A stretch of DNA of 64,000 bases from Aureispira sp. CCB-QB1 (GCF_000724545.1 NZ_JHBV01000044.1:1-64000), one strand, 5' to 3'. Counted from the stretch's first letter, positions 28,347-38,014 are shown. Numbers and translations: made by a program. The notes: a model not told the origin generated them from the letters alone.

Positions 28347-29339
28347 TTATGGGGCGACAATCAAATTTATTAACTCTATTCGTTTTTTTTCAGACATACC
28401 ATAGTTAGGAGTGGGCCAACCGAGAGATTGATAATATTCAATGGTTTTGGCAATACTCTCTGTCCAGCCTTTTAGTTGAAACTTAAAATCGGTTTTTAAT
28501 TTTTGATTCGAAAAGGTAAAATAATCTCCATTAATCCATAAAGGCATGGTTGTCCATTCTGCAATTTGTTGAGCATTCAAAACGTCAGCTGTGGCATTGA
28601 TTCTATTGGGGTTTTTATCAAGTAATAAGCAAGCCGTATCCACTATTTTCTTGATAGACGCACACTCTTGACTCATGACATTATAGATTGTGTTGTGTTT
28701 GGAGATGCTCAAGGCTTCTACAACACTTTGTATCAAGTCGTCAATATAGGTAATGGAAAATAAAGAACTGCCACAATTGGGCAGCAAAAGCTCTTGGTGG
28801 TGCTGCACTTGATACAACCAGTAATACAAACGATCGGTATAATCGTATGCCCCGTAGACGAGCCCAGGTCGTAGGCTAATATAATCTACTCCCGATTGTG
28901 CTAATAATGTTTCGCAAGCTACCTTCTTTTCGCCATAAGCATCGGGTAGAGGTGTTGTTTTTTGCGTTTCAGAACAAGACAAAAGTGAACCATTTTCAGG
29001 TGTTGGCTGCTCTGATTTATGACTGTTGTCATAAACAGAACAAGTAGAAATGAAAATATATCGTTTCAATTTTGTTTTATTAATATTAGATAAAACAGCA
29101 TCTAGCGAAGCAGGGTAGTAGCAAGACAAATCAATAATATAATCCCAGTTTTGTTGACCAATTTTTTGAATATCATTCGTGTTTCTGTCGCCAACAATAC
29201 GCTTTAACTCAGGAAAAAGCGTTGCATTCGTCTTTCCCCTGTTAAATAAAGTAACAGAATACTGCGGATGATTTTTAAGCTGTTCAAGTAAATTTCGACC
29301 TATAAAATTAGGACCTCCAATGATTAATAATTCCTGCAT
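28347..29339 (-). CDS. NAD-dependent epimerase/dehydratase family protein
   Basis: The 330-residue protein has an N-terminal Rossmann nucleotide-binding motif (LIIGGPNFIGRNLLEQL), DYIIDLSCYYP, a Ser near ISTCSVYD, and the catalytic YGEKKVACE (YxxxK). It belongs to the extended short-chain dehydrogenases acting on NDP-sugars, close to the subgroup of isoflavone-reductase/CSP41-like proteins. The substrate cannot be told. It starts 67 bases after the last gene of the bpX operon on the same strand and may be co-transcribed, though its function looks unrelated. Confidence 0.8.
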   Translation of the reverse strand: MQELLIIGGPNFIGRNLLEQLKNHPQYSVTLFNRGKTNATLFPELKRIVGDRNTNDIQKIGQQNWDYIIDLSCYYPASLDAVLSNINKTKLKRYIFISTCSVYDNSHKSEQPTPENGSLLSCSETQKTTPLPDAYGEKKVACETLLAQSGVDYISLRPGLVYGAYDYTDRLYYWLYQVQHHQELLLPNCGSSLFSITYIDDLIQSVVEALSISKHNTIYNVMSQECASIKKIVDTACLLLDKNPNRINATADVLNAQQIAEWTTMPLWINGDYFTFSNQKLKTDFKFQLKGWTESIAKTIEYYQSLGWPTPNYGMSEKKRIELINLIVAP

Positions 29340-29406
29340 CTTTATTATGATTTTAAAACGGATTGGCAGTTGTTAGTGGCGTTTTCTTTGGCAAAGAAAA
29401 CCAATA

Positions 29407-31158
29407 TTAACGCCGCTTGCTACTGTACCTTAAAATATCTTGACTAAGGTTTTTATTATCTTTATCAAAAGCAACCAACTCTTGGATGATATTGGGATTA
29501 AAAGTCGCTTGCTCTGAAATTATTTCATGTGCAATAGTTTGAATAAAAGGACTCAATGTATTCCCTTTTTTAAATTCACATTTGATAGCCCGTAAAAAAA
29601 TAGGGGCATTTTTAGGGGTAACATCATGCTGATAAATTGATGCTATTGCTGCTTTTAATGTTGCTAAGTCTTTGATGTTTTTAAAATAGTTATTCAAACA
29701 ATTAAAAGCATCGGATTTATTCTGCCAGCCCATTAACAACAACGATTGAGCACGAGCCACATTTTCTATCTTATTTTGGGCTAGAAAAGCAGCCTTTAGA
29801 TAACGCCCTTTTTGTTTGTGTTCTTCAATGACCTTATCATAATAAAATAAAGCATCTTCCTTCTTATTCAATTCAAGATAAAGATCCCCTACTAGTTCAT
29901 ATTTTTGTAATTCTTTATACAACTCAATGGCTTTGGGAAGCATATTTCCATGATGATAACATCTAGCAGCGCTTTCTTTGTCGTTGCAATGCTTCAAATA
30001 GACAGAAGCAGCTTCTTGGTAAAAGTGCCCCATTTCTAAGGTTTTAGCCGCTTTATCATAGTCTTTTAGCAGTTTTAAGTAAATAAATGCCGCTTTTCTA
30101 TATTTCTTTTCTTGAATGAGTTGTACGGCTGTTTCACGATATTGTTCTTGTAATTGATAGAAACCTTTGTCTCCAAGAGGCGCGCTACCGCCTAAGTTAG
30201 TAGCATTAATTTGACGACCAAATAGAGAAAAATTGTCCCAACGTTGAGATAAACTCCAAGTACCACCAACGTAACTGCTGCCTCTGCTCATACCTGTATG
30301 GTCTAAAGGAATGGCATATTTCAAAGCTTCTTCAGGATTGTTTTTTAACAAATCTAAAAGTTTATCTAGTTCTTTTTGGTTTCGTTTTTCCAACGCCTCG
30401 TATTCTTTCTGTAAGGCATCCGACCAAGTTTGCCCTTCTGTCCCAGAAATTTTGTTCCGAAAAGACTCCAAGGCACCCATCAAGCCACTTTTTTCAGTAT
30501 TCCCTTCCTCATGTTGTTTAAATAGTCGTCTCAATAAAAAAAGACGGGCTTTCTCTGAGGCATTAAGGGGAGCGTCTAAAGGTTTGCCTTCCGAAAAATT
30601 GAGTGACTCCAATTGTTGAAGCAGATCTTCGGGAGAGAGGGCATAAACTTGAAACGTTTTGATGTCTTGTGGTATAACAATAGAAGAAGCAGGTCGTTTA
30701 ATTTTAGGAGTTCGAGCTTTTGGTAATTCAATAAATGTTGTCCAGTTAATAGGATCAAACAGTTCTACCATGCCGAAGTCAGGATGCATTACATAGGGTT
30801 TTGATAAGAGCAAAGCATCCAATTCCTTTGCTGTTAAAGAAGGGAATAAAGATGTTTTTTCTGGGATAAATAATCGCTGATGGATGCATTGACAATATTG
30901 ATTGGCACCAGCTTCTATTTTACTCAAATCTTTGGAAGAAACGAGTAAACAGCCCCAAATACTATTAGGGATTGTATTAGGAATAGGATAGACAACGATA
31001 TTAGAAAGCAAAAAGCCCATGCGTTCGATCTCTTGAATCCAGTAGGTAGGAGACGGTCCTTTGATCAAAATTCCTTGAATTGGATAGGTATTATACTTGC
31101 TCTGTTTTATTTGTAAATTCATAGTATAAGGACTAAACATGTGATTGAATAGTTTCAA
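29407..31158 (-). CDS. bpX-type protein with TPR-like repeats (MoxR ternary system)
   Basis: The 583-residue protein has an N-terminal domain of about 150 residues (YPIQGILIKGPSPTYWIQEI, WGCLLVSSKD, HPDFGMVELFDPINW). This resembles the bpX6-type domain of MoxR-vWA-beta-propeller ternary systems. A helical middle follows, then an array of TPR-like repeats at about 350-500 (YRKAAFIYLKLLKDYDKAA, NKKEDALFYYDKVIEEHKQK). The chosen start overlaps the upstream gene by 26 bases; a later ATG at 31122 avoids the overlap. It is the last system gene in the operon. A scaffold or target-recognition role is inferred. Confidence 0.6.
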   Translation of the reverse strand: MKLFNHMFSPYTMNLQIKQSKYNTYPIQGILIKGPSPTYWIQEIERMGFLLSNIVVYPIPNTIPNSIWGCLLVSSKDLSKIEAGANQYCQCIHQRLFIPEKTSLFPSLTAKELDALLLSKPYVMHPDFGMVELFDPINWTTFIELPKARTPKIKRPASSIVIPQDIKTFQVYALSPEDLLQQLESLNFSEGKPLDAPLNASEKARLFLLRRLFKQHEEGNTEKSGLMGALESFRNKISGTEGQTWSDALQKEYEALEKRNQKELDKLLDLLKNNPEEALKYAIPLDHTGMSRGSSYVGGTWSLSQRWDNFSLFGRQINATNLGGSAPLGDKGFYQLQEQYRETAVQLIQEKKYRKAAFIYLKLLKDYDKAAKTLEMGHFYQEAASVYLKHCNDKESAARCYHHGNMLPKAIELYKELQKYELVGDLYLELNKKEDALFYYDKVIEEHKQKGRYLKAAFLAQNKIENVARAQSLLLMGWQNKSDAFNCLNNYFKNIKDLATLKAAIASIYQHDVTPKNAPIFLRAIKCEFKKGNTLSPFIQTIAHEIISEQATFNPNIIQELVAFDKDNKNLSQDILRYSSKRR

Positions 31159-33463
31159 TAAAAGGTTGTATAAACGTCTCCCAAAACTTTTGGGTATTCA
31201 TAATATTAGAACTGCCCGAATTAGAACTCCTTTTGTAATAATCATTTCCTGCAAAACAATCTTTAGTACCAATTCCTAGCGCTGCATCAATAGTCATAGG
31301 GACGTAAATTGTTGGAAGGCTTCTGTCACTACTATTCAACGTAATAACACCTAGAGAAGTGATATGAACCTCACTACCATCTTTAAATGCAAATATATGT
31401 TTGTTGAGATTGTTAATTGCACTGTATGGCTGTTGTGTGGGAACCGATAGTTCTAATTTTATAACACCATAAGGGTTTAATAATAAGGTATGTTTCTTAT
31501 TAAATACCAATTGTCCATTTTTATTAATTTCAACAGTTTTAATATTTTTGAGAACACTAGGAGTTGGATTTAAGTAGTTTACTTGACGGGTTAAATTTCC
31601 AAGTTCTTTTCGTCGGTCGTCATATAGTTCAAAAAAATTAGTAGGTTGCTCTACTGTTGTCAGCATCTTTTTGGCATAAAAATCAACCGACCAACAAGTG
31701 TTTTGAGCAACATAGTAAAATACATCATTGTAAAATAAAAATTCCTTTCTGGAGTCATAAGCCCAAGCTTCAAAATGTGTTTGTTTCATCACTTTGGTTT
31801 GACAATTGATTAGAGACAAGGTTTTATTTTGAAGATCAAGTACTAGTAATACATAACTTCCATCTGACATTAGTCCAATTTCATAAACACCTGATGAAAA
31901 GGGTAGGCGTTCATACATCAATTCCCACCCTTTTTGATTGTAATTATTGTCAATACCTCCAAACCAAAGCAAGCTTTTGTCCAAATTGACCATAAACACT
32001 TGGTCGTCGGTTGTAGATAGAATCTGTTTGTAGTTACTCGGCTGAGGAATTAAAATAGGACAGCAGTGAGCGACCTTATCGTTTGGTTGGATTAGTTTTG
32101 TTGGTTTTTCCCATAACTTCTCTAATGGTAATTGTATTGTTTGCAGATGTTTTTTTACTTTTTTTTGATTTTTATAAACTTTGATTTGCCCCGTTGAATT
32201 GGGGTGAATCCAAAACTGAAAATATCTTTCAAAAGAGTTGATAGCTTGTTTGAAATCACTGCTTTTACTGGCTTCTTGGACGCCAATATATATGATTTCC
32301 GTTTGCTTGGTTTGTATTTCTTTCTTTAAAAAGTCACTTAACCCACTAGAACAATCCAAGGAAGTATCTATCCATTGAAGGCTATCAATAATCGCATCTA
32401 TAGAATGGAATGCAATGGATTGATACCCTAAGCGGCCACCAACAGCAAATGCTTTGCAATTCGTCTTATTTTTAGGATGATAAGCCAGTGCCAATAAAAT
32501 GGCATACGCTATCGTTTTGGGAGTTCCCCAATTTTTTAAGGAAACATCAATTAACACAACACGTTCTAAATAATTGCTAGATGGAGGTGCTTCTCTTTGT
32601 AGATACAAGGCTTCATTATTCGCCAAACGAGATAAAAAGGATAGGTCATCGTATGCAAATTCAGAAATTAGTAAACGATCAAAATTACCTTTATTCGTAA
32701 TGTCCGAAATGCCACCCAAAGGTTGTTGATTGGGAATAAATTGTTTGAAGGGCAAATTTAAACCCGACCATAAATATTTAATCAGCGTAGCTACAAAAAA
32801 AGTATCTATATTTTCTGTTAATTGCTCTAGCAAGATGTCTATAGAGGTGTTGTTAGTATCCTCAAGAATGTTTGCATCAATATCTGGCAAATCAGCAATA
32901 GCATCTAAAATGCTTTGGGAAGTAGGAAATTGAGCATTGAGCTGCCTAAAAACTCTAAAGTCTTTGTATAGAGCATCAGAATTAAAAGGCTTTTCTTGAC
33001 TTTGAATCAAGTGAGGAAACTTTTCTTTGTGTTGCCAATGCTCTCTTAATATTTGTGTTGCTTTTTTTAAAGACAAATGATTGTGACTATTCTTAAAAAT
33101 AGTTTGTAGCAGCTGAATGCGTTTATTCCCTGTTTTGTACGTTGGATGTATTGCCTCTACTTTAATAAAAAAATCAAAAGCTTGTTGTTCAATACTGTTG
33201 TTGTTTTCTTTTTGAGGAGTAACTTTTTTTAATAAACCTTTGATGTGCTCTAAATCATTTTTAGCGGTAGGATTAGTTGCTATGAGCATAAATAGCAAGG
33301 CCCCAAAAGGCGGTGTGCCTGTTGGGCTAATATATTCAAGTACTTCTAGTACAAATGCTTTGTAGGCAATTGTGCTTCCGTTGGGTATGGCAATGACTTC
33401 GGTATGATCCTCCCATTGCCAGAAGTAATTTCTATAGGCTTGAAAATAAGCTTGTAATCTCAT
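31133..33463 (-). CDS. vWA-like/beta-propeller protein of the MoxR ternary system
   Basis: The 776-residue protein has an N-terminal helical part and a vWA-like domain from about residue 295 (YLERVVLIDVSLKNWG). There the MIDAS motif DxSxS reads Asp306-Val-Ser308-Leu-Lys310, so the third position is lost. The C-terminal ~300 residues contain repeated strand-rich segments (SLLWFGGIDN, MSDGSYVLLVLDLQNKTLSL, CWSVDFYAKK), consistent with a beta-propeller. MoxR AAA+ proteins normally work with vWA partners as chaperones. The degenerate MIDAS suggests a structural rather than metal-dependent contact. Confidence 0.65.
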   Translation of the reverse strand: MRLQAYFQAYRNYFWQWEDHTEVIAIPNGSTIAYKAFVLEVLEYISPTGTPPFGALLFMLIATNPTAKNDLEHIKGLLKKVTPQKENNNSIEQQAFDFFIKVEAIHPTYKTGNKRIQLLQTIFKNSHNHLSLKKATQILREHWQHKEKFPHLIQSQEKPFNSDALYKDFRVFRQLNAQFPTSQSILDAIADLPDIDANILEDTNNTSIDILLEQLTENIDTFFVATLIKYLWSGLNLPFKQFIPNQQPLGGISDITNKGNFDRLLISEFAYDDLSFLSRLANNEALYLQREAPPSSNYLERVVLIDVSLKNWGTPKTIAYAILLALAYHPKNKTNCKAFAVGGRLGYQSIAFHSIDAIIDSLQWIDTSLDCSSGLSDFLKKEIQTKQTEIIYIGVQEASKSSDFKQAINSFERYFQFWIHPNSTGQIKVYKNQKKVKKHLQTIQLPLEKLWEKPTKLIQPNDKVAHCCPILIPQPSNYKQILSTTDDQVFMVNLDKSLLWFGGIDNNYNQKGWELMYERLPFSSGVYEIGLMSDGSYVLLVLDLQNKTLSLINCQTKVMKQTHFEAWAYDSRKEFLFYNDVFYYVAQNTCWSVDFYAKKMLTTVEQPTNFFELYDDRRKELGNLTRQVNYLNPTPSVLKNIKTVEINKNGQLVFNKKHTLLLNPYGVIKLELSVPTQQPYSAINNLNKHIFAFKDGSEVHITSLGVITLNSSDRSLPTIYVPMTIDAALGIGTKDCFAGNDYYKRSSNSGSSNIMNTQKFWETFIQPFIETIQSHV

Positions 33464-33495
33464 GGTTTTGTGTTGGCGTTTGCGATGCTTTGTGT

Positions 33496-34224
33496 TTAAG
33501 TACGAATGGATATTGTTTTTCGATAAGAACTTAAAGAGAGTGTTTGAATAAATGAGGACTCAATGCAATAATAATTGCTATCTGTAGACCAAACAATCCA
33601 GTCATCTGAATTAGGTACAATATTATGTTGAATATTTTGAGCTAAAGTAGGGTAATTAAAATCATAACCAGCAGGAATCAGAAATTGCCCTGACTTCCAA
33701 TAAACAGCTCCTTGTATGGGCAAAAAAGGAATTCCGAAAAGGAGTGCTTTATCCTCAATGATACACCATTTTAGTGGCTTCAACCGAATGGCAGAGCTGG
33801 TTTTGATAAACCTACCCAAATCCTCTATGTGCGACAACAAAGCAAAGCCCTCTTGTTCTTTGTTAGAGGGAACGATTTGAATGCTGATTTTTTCAGAGGT
33901 TCCAAAGTAATTATGATTCAAAGTAGGCAACTGTATAGGCAATGCTCTTTGTATCGGTGTCCACAAAATTTGAGGTATAGAACAATGCGGAAGCAAACTA
34001 CCCATCAAAGATAATTGCTGTTCCTGTTCATAATAAGCGACATGAAAAGGAATAGATTTGATCGCAACAGAATTTACTTGTTCTATGGTTAGTTCCTTAA
34101 TCCATACGAAATCTGCTTCGTAACCAAGTTTTAAATTGTCCCAATGTCGGATATTTGCCAAAAATTCTATTTGGTTTTTAGGAATTCGTAAGTAATTTAC
34201 AATGTCTGAAGCATGCTTTTCCAT
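33496..34224 (-). CDS. bpX-type accessory protein of the MoxR ternary system
   Basis: The 242-residue product has no signal or membrane segment. It is beta-rich, with Trp-containing turns (FVWIKELTIEQV, WCIIEDKALLFGIPFLPI, DDWIVWSTDSNYY) and a GAVYWKSGQFLIPAGYDF stretch. Its place between moxR and the vWA gene matches the small bpX-associated component of these ternary systems; which bpX subclass it belongs to cannot be decided by eye. It overlaps the end of moxR by 28 bases, which suggests translational coupling. Confidence 0.55.
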   Translation of the reverse strand: MEKHASDIVNYLRIPKNQIEFLANIRHWDNLKLGYEADFVWIKELTIEQVNSVAIKSIPFHVAYYEQEQQLSLMGSLLPHCSIPQILWTPIQRALPIQLPTLNHNYFGTSEKISIQIVPSNKEQEGFALLSHIEDLGRFIKTSSAIRLKPLKWCIIEDKALLFGIPFLPIQGAVYWKSGQFLIPAGYDFNYPTLAQNIQHNIVPNSDDWIVWSTDSNYYCIESSFIQTLSLSSYRKTISIRT

Positions 34225-35327
34225 AAGTCCTCAATTTTGTTTTGAATATGGGTTTTGTGAGCTTGATCTTGTACCCAATTGCACCGAGTTTGAAGGTGCC
34301 TTAACTGGTCTTTAATAAGGTTTTTTTCTTCAAAAGAAAGCCCTTCGTTTTGCCATTTTTGATTCAAATCCAACACTTCCGCTAGTAATTTCTCTGGGTT
34401 AGGTATTTGGTTAAAATGAGCTTGTGGATGCGCTTGCGGATGTGTTTCTTTTTCTATTAATGCATCTACAATACCAGCTAATACTTCTACTTGTTCTTCT
34501 GTATCCCAAATATATTTTACCACCCAAAGGTCGGACAAAATAGCAGCTTTACGTCCACTGATTAGGGCACTTGCGGCTAGTAGATTCTGAAGCTTGACAG
34601 CACGGCGGTCAGATACCTTGATACCTGCATTTCGCAAATGATGAATCAATTGGATAAAATCTTGACGAATTGGACTTAAATCGACTGTTTTAGCTTCGTT
34701 TTGAAGTTCTTGAATGCTTTGAGGGCTAATAAATGGACGTTGTACCGTAGTCTTGTTTTCAAGTTTCCAGCCTGCTGTTAATACAGCATCTAATAGGTCA
34801 GGTGCAACATAGTGACATTGAATCCTCAATAAGAAACGATCCAGTAAGGCATTTAATGCTTCATCTTCTGGCAATTGATTGCTAGCCCCAACAAACATTA
34901 GAGTAGGCAAAGGTTTGGTCTCTTTTCCTCTGCGAAAAACCTTTTCGTTCAAAGCCATTAATAAGCTATTTAAAATAGCAGAGTTGGCGTTAAAAATTTC
35001 ATCTAAAAAGACAACAGAAGCCTCAGGGAGCATTCCTTCTGTGTTGGTCACAAGGTCGCCTTCTTTTAATTTTCGAATATCGAAAGGACCAAAAATTTCA
35101 TTGGGTTCTGTAAAGCGGGTAAGCAAGTATTCAAAGTTCTTGCCTCCTTCGATACAGTTTGCTAAACTACGTATAATAGCACTTTTGGCAGTTCCTGGAG
35201 GTCCCAAAAGAAAAGCATTTTCTTTGGCAACTAGGGCGATCCCTAATAGATCAATAATAGCATCTTTACCTACAAAGGTGTTTTTTACAAATCGAAGGAC
35301 ATGGTTTAGTTGTTCTATATGGTTCAT
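34197..35327 (-). CDS. MoxR-family AAA+ ATPase
   Basis: The 376-residue protein has Walker A GPPGTAKS (42-49), the MoxR-typical LLTRFTEPNEIFGPFDI after it, Walker B VVFLDE (105-110), sensor Asn150 in VGASNQLPE, and an arginine-finger region LLDRFLLR. The C-terminal lid and helical extension run to the end. MoxR ATPases act with vWA proteins as chaperones that remodel or insert cofactors in targets. In bpX ternary systems they are thought to power a conflict or regulatory response. It is the second gene of the operon. A decayed second copy of part of this gene lies at 38015-38115. Confidence 0.9.
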   Translation of the reverse strand: MNHIEQLNHVLRFVKNTFVGKDAIIDLLGIALVAKENAFLLGPPGTAKSAIIRSLANCIEGGKNFEYLLTRFTEPNEIFGPFDIRKLKEGDLVTNTEGMLPEASVVFLDEIFNANSAILNSLLMALNEKVFRRGKETKPLPTLMFVGASNQLPEDEALNALLDRFLLRIQCHYVAPDLLDAVLTAGWKLENKTTVQRPFISPQSIQELQNEAKTVDLSPIRQDFIQLIHHLRNAGIKVSDRRAVKLQNLLAASALISGRKAAILSDLWVVKYIWDTEEQVEVLAGIVDALIEKETHPQAHPQAHFNQIPNPEKLLAEVLDLNQKWQNEGLSFEEKNLIKDQLRHLQTRCNWVQDQAHKTHIQNKIEDLWKSMLQTL

Positions 35328-35407
35328 TATAGTTGTATATAATTAATTAAAAATTAGAGATTTGAAATGATAAAATCATTATGCATTAGTCAATGAATGG
35401 CTCTCAA

Positions 35408-36037
35408 TTATGAATGGCTAAACTTTAGATCGCTCCAAAATAATTGGCTATGCCAACCTAGGCTAGCTTGAATTCCTGCTTTGAAAATAGCTAATTCTGC
35501 TAAGGAATGAACTTTGCGTTCAATAATTCTATCAATATACAGTTGATATAAGCACGGACTTTGGGGTATGGTACTAAAATTTATATTTGTATACTCTATC
35601 GAGTAACCAATTGCAGAGTAGTGCCAGATGCTTATAATATTTTCTAAAATATCAACTAAGGGATCTTCGGCGTCAATAATCTTTAATTTCGTAATAATTG
35701 AAGGAATAAAACGTAAGCACAAGTCAGCAGATAAAATAGCAGATGGAGTAATTACACCTTCAAAAGAAGGAAATAAGGAGACCAATTCTTTAGGCTGGTT
35801 TTCTCTGTATAAAATGAGTTGCGAAGCAAAGTAAACTGTTTTAGCTGCCCAAAGTGCGGCTTGAGGATGAAAATCAGGCGTTTCATGAGGATATGAAATG
35901 CTTTCTTCTTGATATTCTGTTTCTAAAAAATAAATAACATCTTCTACTTCACTATCTTGTACACTCAATAAATTGCCATATAACATGACTTCTTCTTGTC
36001 GCAGATTGAGTAGCATTTTTAGAAATAAATTGGTCAT
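35408..36037 (-). CDS. Hypothetical protein leading the MoxR operon
   Basis: The 209-residue protein starting with MTNLFLKMLLNLRQEEVMLY has no recognised domain. It is helical, without signal peptide, and contains ETPDFHPQAALWAAKTVYFA and SLAELAIFKAGIQASLGWHS. A longer frame to 36250 exists, but its extra 71 residues are hydrophobic, low-complexity and lie in what looks like promoter DNA; the duplicated 109-bp segment ends within the codons just after this ATG, which supports 36037. It is 80 bases upstream of moxR, so it is probably part of the ternary system. Confidence 0.6.
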   Translation of the reverse strand: MTNLFLKMLLNLRQEEVMLYGNLLSVQDSEVEDVIYFLETEYQEESISYPHETPDFHPQAALWAAKTVYFASQLILYRENQPKELVSLFPSFEGVITPSAILSADLCLRFIPSIITKLKIIDAEDPLVDILENIISIWHYSAIGYSIEYTNINFSTIPQSPCLYQLYIDRIIERKVHSLAELAIFKAGIQASLGWHSQLFWSDLKFSHS

Positions 36038-36138
36038 TTTGATAAGGTTTAGTTTAGCTAGAGTAAAGTAAGGTTGTTTGAGTGTTAATATCGTTAATGA
36101 GCAAATTATTATAATACAAAATAAGAAAAAAAAGTTCC
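36030..36138. repeat. 109-bp direct repeat, copy 1 (promoter of MoxR operon)
   Basis: It is identical to 38135-38243, with no mismatch seen over 109 bases. It covers the first codons (ATGACCAA) of the gene ending at 35408 and about 100 bases upstream, so it should hold the operon promoter and leader. Confidence 0.9.
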
Positions 36139-36340
36139 CCGAATAAAGAAGGATTATGTAGGCTGTGCAAGTAGAGGTGGAAATAAGTTGGTGTAAAATT
36201 GCTGATAAACAATACTCGTTAAAAGCTCTTTTATTTCGTTTGATAATCAAAGTTTTATGTGTTAAAGTAGGCTATTATTATCTGATAAGCTCAATATTAT
36301 GTATTTTAGAATGTTGAATGTTTAGTGTATATTAGTTTAG

Positions 36341-36369
36341 TTGTTGTCGGTTTGCAAAAAGTATATTTG
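36341..36369 (+). promoter_or_regulatory. Putative Bacteroidota promoter for the T9SS gene at 36570
   Basis: TTG (36341-36343), an 18-base spacer, then TATATTTG (36362-36369), matching TAnnTTTG. It implies a leader of about 190 bases. That leader contains TTTAGCTGCGCTGCTACTTC (from 36486), an isolated module of the intergenic repeat family. Confidence 0.5.
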
Positions 36370-36569
36370 TAATCATTTTTAAACCAAGTAAATGATCTGT
36401 TTGCTGAAAATTCAGAAGTTTTAAGGGGTGTGTCATCTGGTTATTTACCAGTGATAAAAAATTATAGTTAAAAAAGAAGGTTGTTTAGCTGCGCTGCTAC
36501 TTCGTGGTTTATATAATTTTTCTGAATGATTACATATATGTATTTATACATTATTAAACAAGATTAACT

Positions 36570-38003
36570 ATGCATAGATTACCTATAGAATTGGGACTTT
36601 TGTTATTGATTTTGAACATTTCTACTGCCTTTGCTCAAAATTGGACACCTATCTCAATCACTGGCAAAACGAATTATAAAGCTCATAACTTGAGTATTTA
36701 TCCTATACAAGCCTATTCTCTTGTAGATTTATATTATGTACCCACCTCGATTGTGTTTCGAACAATAGAAGTGGATAGTGTGCAACAAGTGAATGGTTTA
36801 ACAAATTATTTTTTCAATGATGTTTCTTTTTTGGCAGCTGGAGTTGGTATCAAAGCTCACCAACCTAATTTTTTAGAGCGCAAGATGGTCTCAGGGGGAG
36901 GAGGTGTTTATAATTTTTATGATCCAGATACACTTGTTCTCAATACACAAGCAAGTATAAATGACAGTTGGACCTATAATCAAAATACTCAAAATATAGC
37001 AACCGTGACCAATATTGTTCAAGATACTGTTTTGGGACAAGTGGACTCTATCAAAGTAATTCATTTATCTTTAGGTGATAGTATTTTACTATCTAAAAAT
37101 CATGGAATTGTATACTTTCCAGATACTTCGGATCTCTATTACACATTAGCTGGAATTGAGTATACACCCACTAATTTTATTGGACAACAAATGCCAAGTA
37201 CTTCGAATACCTATGATTATGAAGTGGGGGATGTCTTGGTGTATGAGTCGAGAACTGTATACATCAACTCTAGTTCATTATTACGAGAGAAATATACTGT
37301 GTTATCAAAATCAGGTAACAATTATACATTTCGAAAAGAATCTTTCCAAAAAAACAATAATTATGGTAATCAGTCAATAACAACTGCTGTAGGAACAACC
37401 TCCCTATTGCCCTATTATCATGACGAAGAACTTGTTTCTAATGGGGAGATTATGGCTTCTAATTATCCTCAAGAGTATAGGTTGTGTGTCATTACAGAAG
37501 ATAGAGCAGGTAAAGCAATTAAAAAAGTTACACCATTTAGACTTAGCAATTACAGCCCCAATCCTGGTATCTATAATATCATTTCAAGTTCTAAGAGTAG
37601 ATTCTTTGCCTCTGGTCTGGGCTTTTTATATGATGAGGAATCTAATCACTTAGGTAGTTTTGAAAATCAACTTGTTGCATACGTAAAAGATGGTGTCTTA
37701 GTAGGAGATACTACTACATTATCCTCTTTAGTACCCATTACTAAGATAGAAAAACTTCCAATAGAAGTTAAGACGTTTCCACAACCAACAGATGTACTCC
37801 TTAATATTGAATTAGATGGTAGCGCTTTGGAACTTGGTCAAGTTCAATTACTGAATTCAGCAGGGCAATTAGTGCTTGAGTGCGCTTATAAAGGGGAAAA
37901 TATCTTTAGTATTGATGTGACAGGAGTAGAGCAAGGTATCTACATCTTGAAAATTATAACGGATGAAAAATATGCCACTAAGAAAGTAGTCATTGGACAC
38001 TAA
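36570..38003 (+). CDS. Secreted protein with T9SS sorting domain
   Basis: The 477-residue protein starts with a signal peptide (MHRLPIELGLLLLILNISTAFAQN) and has a beta-rich mature region without a recognised catalytic domain. Its C-terminal ~80 residues have the type A T9SS pattern: FPQPTDVLLNIELDG, VQLLNSAGQLVLE, GIYILKIITDEKYATKKVVI. It should be exported across the outer membrane. It sits alone between the live MoxR operon and the ghost copy of that operon, whose moxR-like sequence begins only 12 bases after this stop codon. Confidence 0.75.
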   Translation: MHRLPIELGLLLLILNISTAFAQNWTPISITGKTNYKAHNLSIYPIQAYSLVDLYYVPTSIVFRTIEVDSVQQVNGLTNYFFNDVSFLAAGVGIKAHQPNFLERKMVSGGGGVYNFYDPDTLVLNTQASINDSWTYNQNTQNIATVTNIVQDTVLGQVDSIKVIHLSLGDSILLSKNHGIVYFPDTSDLYYTLAGIEYTPTNFIGQQMPSTSNTYDYEVGDVLVYESRTVYINSSSLLREKYTVLSKSGNNYTFRKESFQKNNNYGNQSITTAVGTTSLLPYYHDEELVSNGEIMASNYPQEYRLCVITEDRAGKAIKKVTPFRLSNYSPNPGIYNIISSSKSRFFASGLGFLYDEESNHLGSFENQLVAYVKDGVLVGDTTTLSSLVPITKIEKLPIEVKTFPQPTDVLLNIELDGSALELGQVQLLNSAGQLVLECAYKGENIFSIDVTGVEQGIYILKIITDEKYATKKVVIGH

Positions 38004-38014
38004 AATTATAAGCT

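Noticed and set aside
36038-36250. N-terminal extension (71 codons) of the gene ending at 35408
   Set aside because: Hydrophobic, low-complexity and located in promoter-like DNA; the duplicated 109-bp segment fits a start at 36037.
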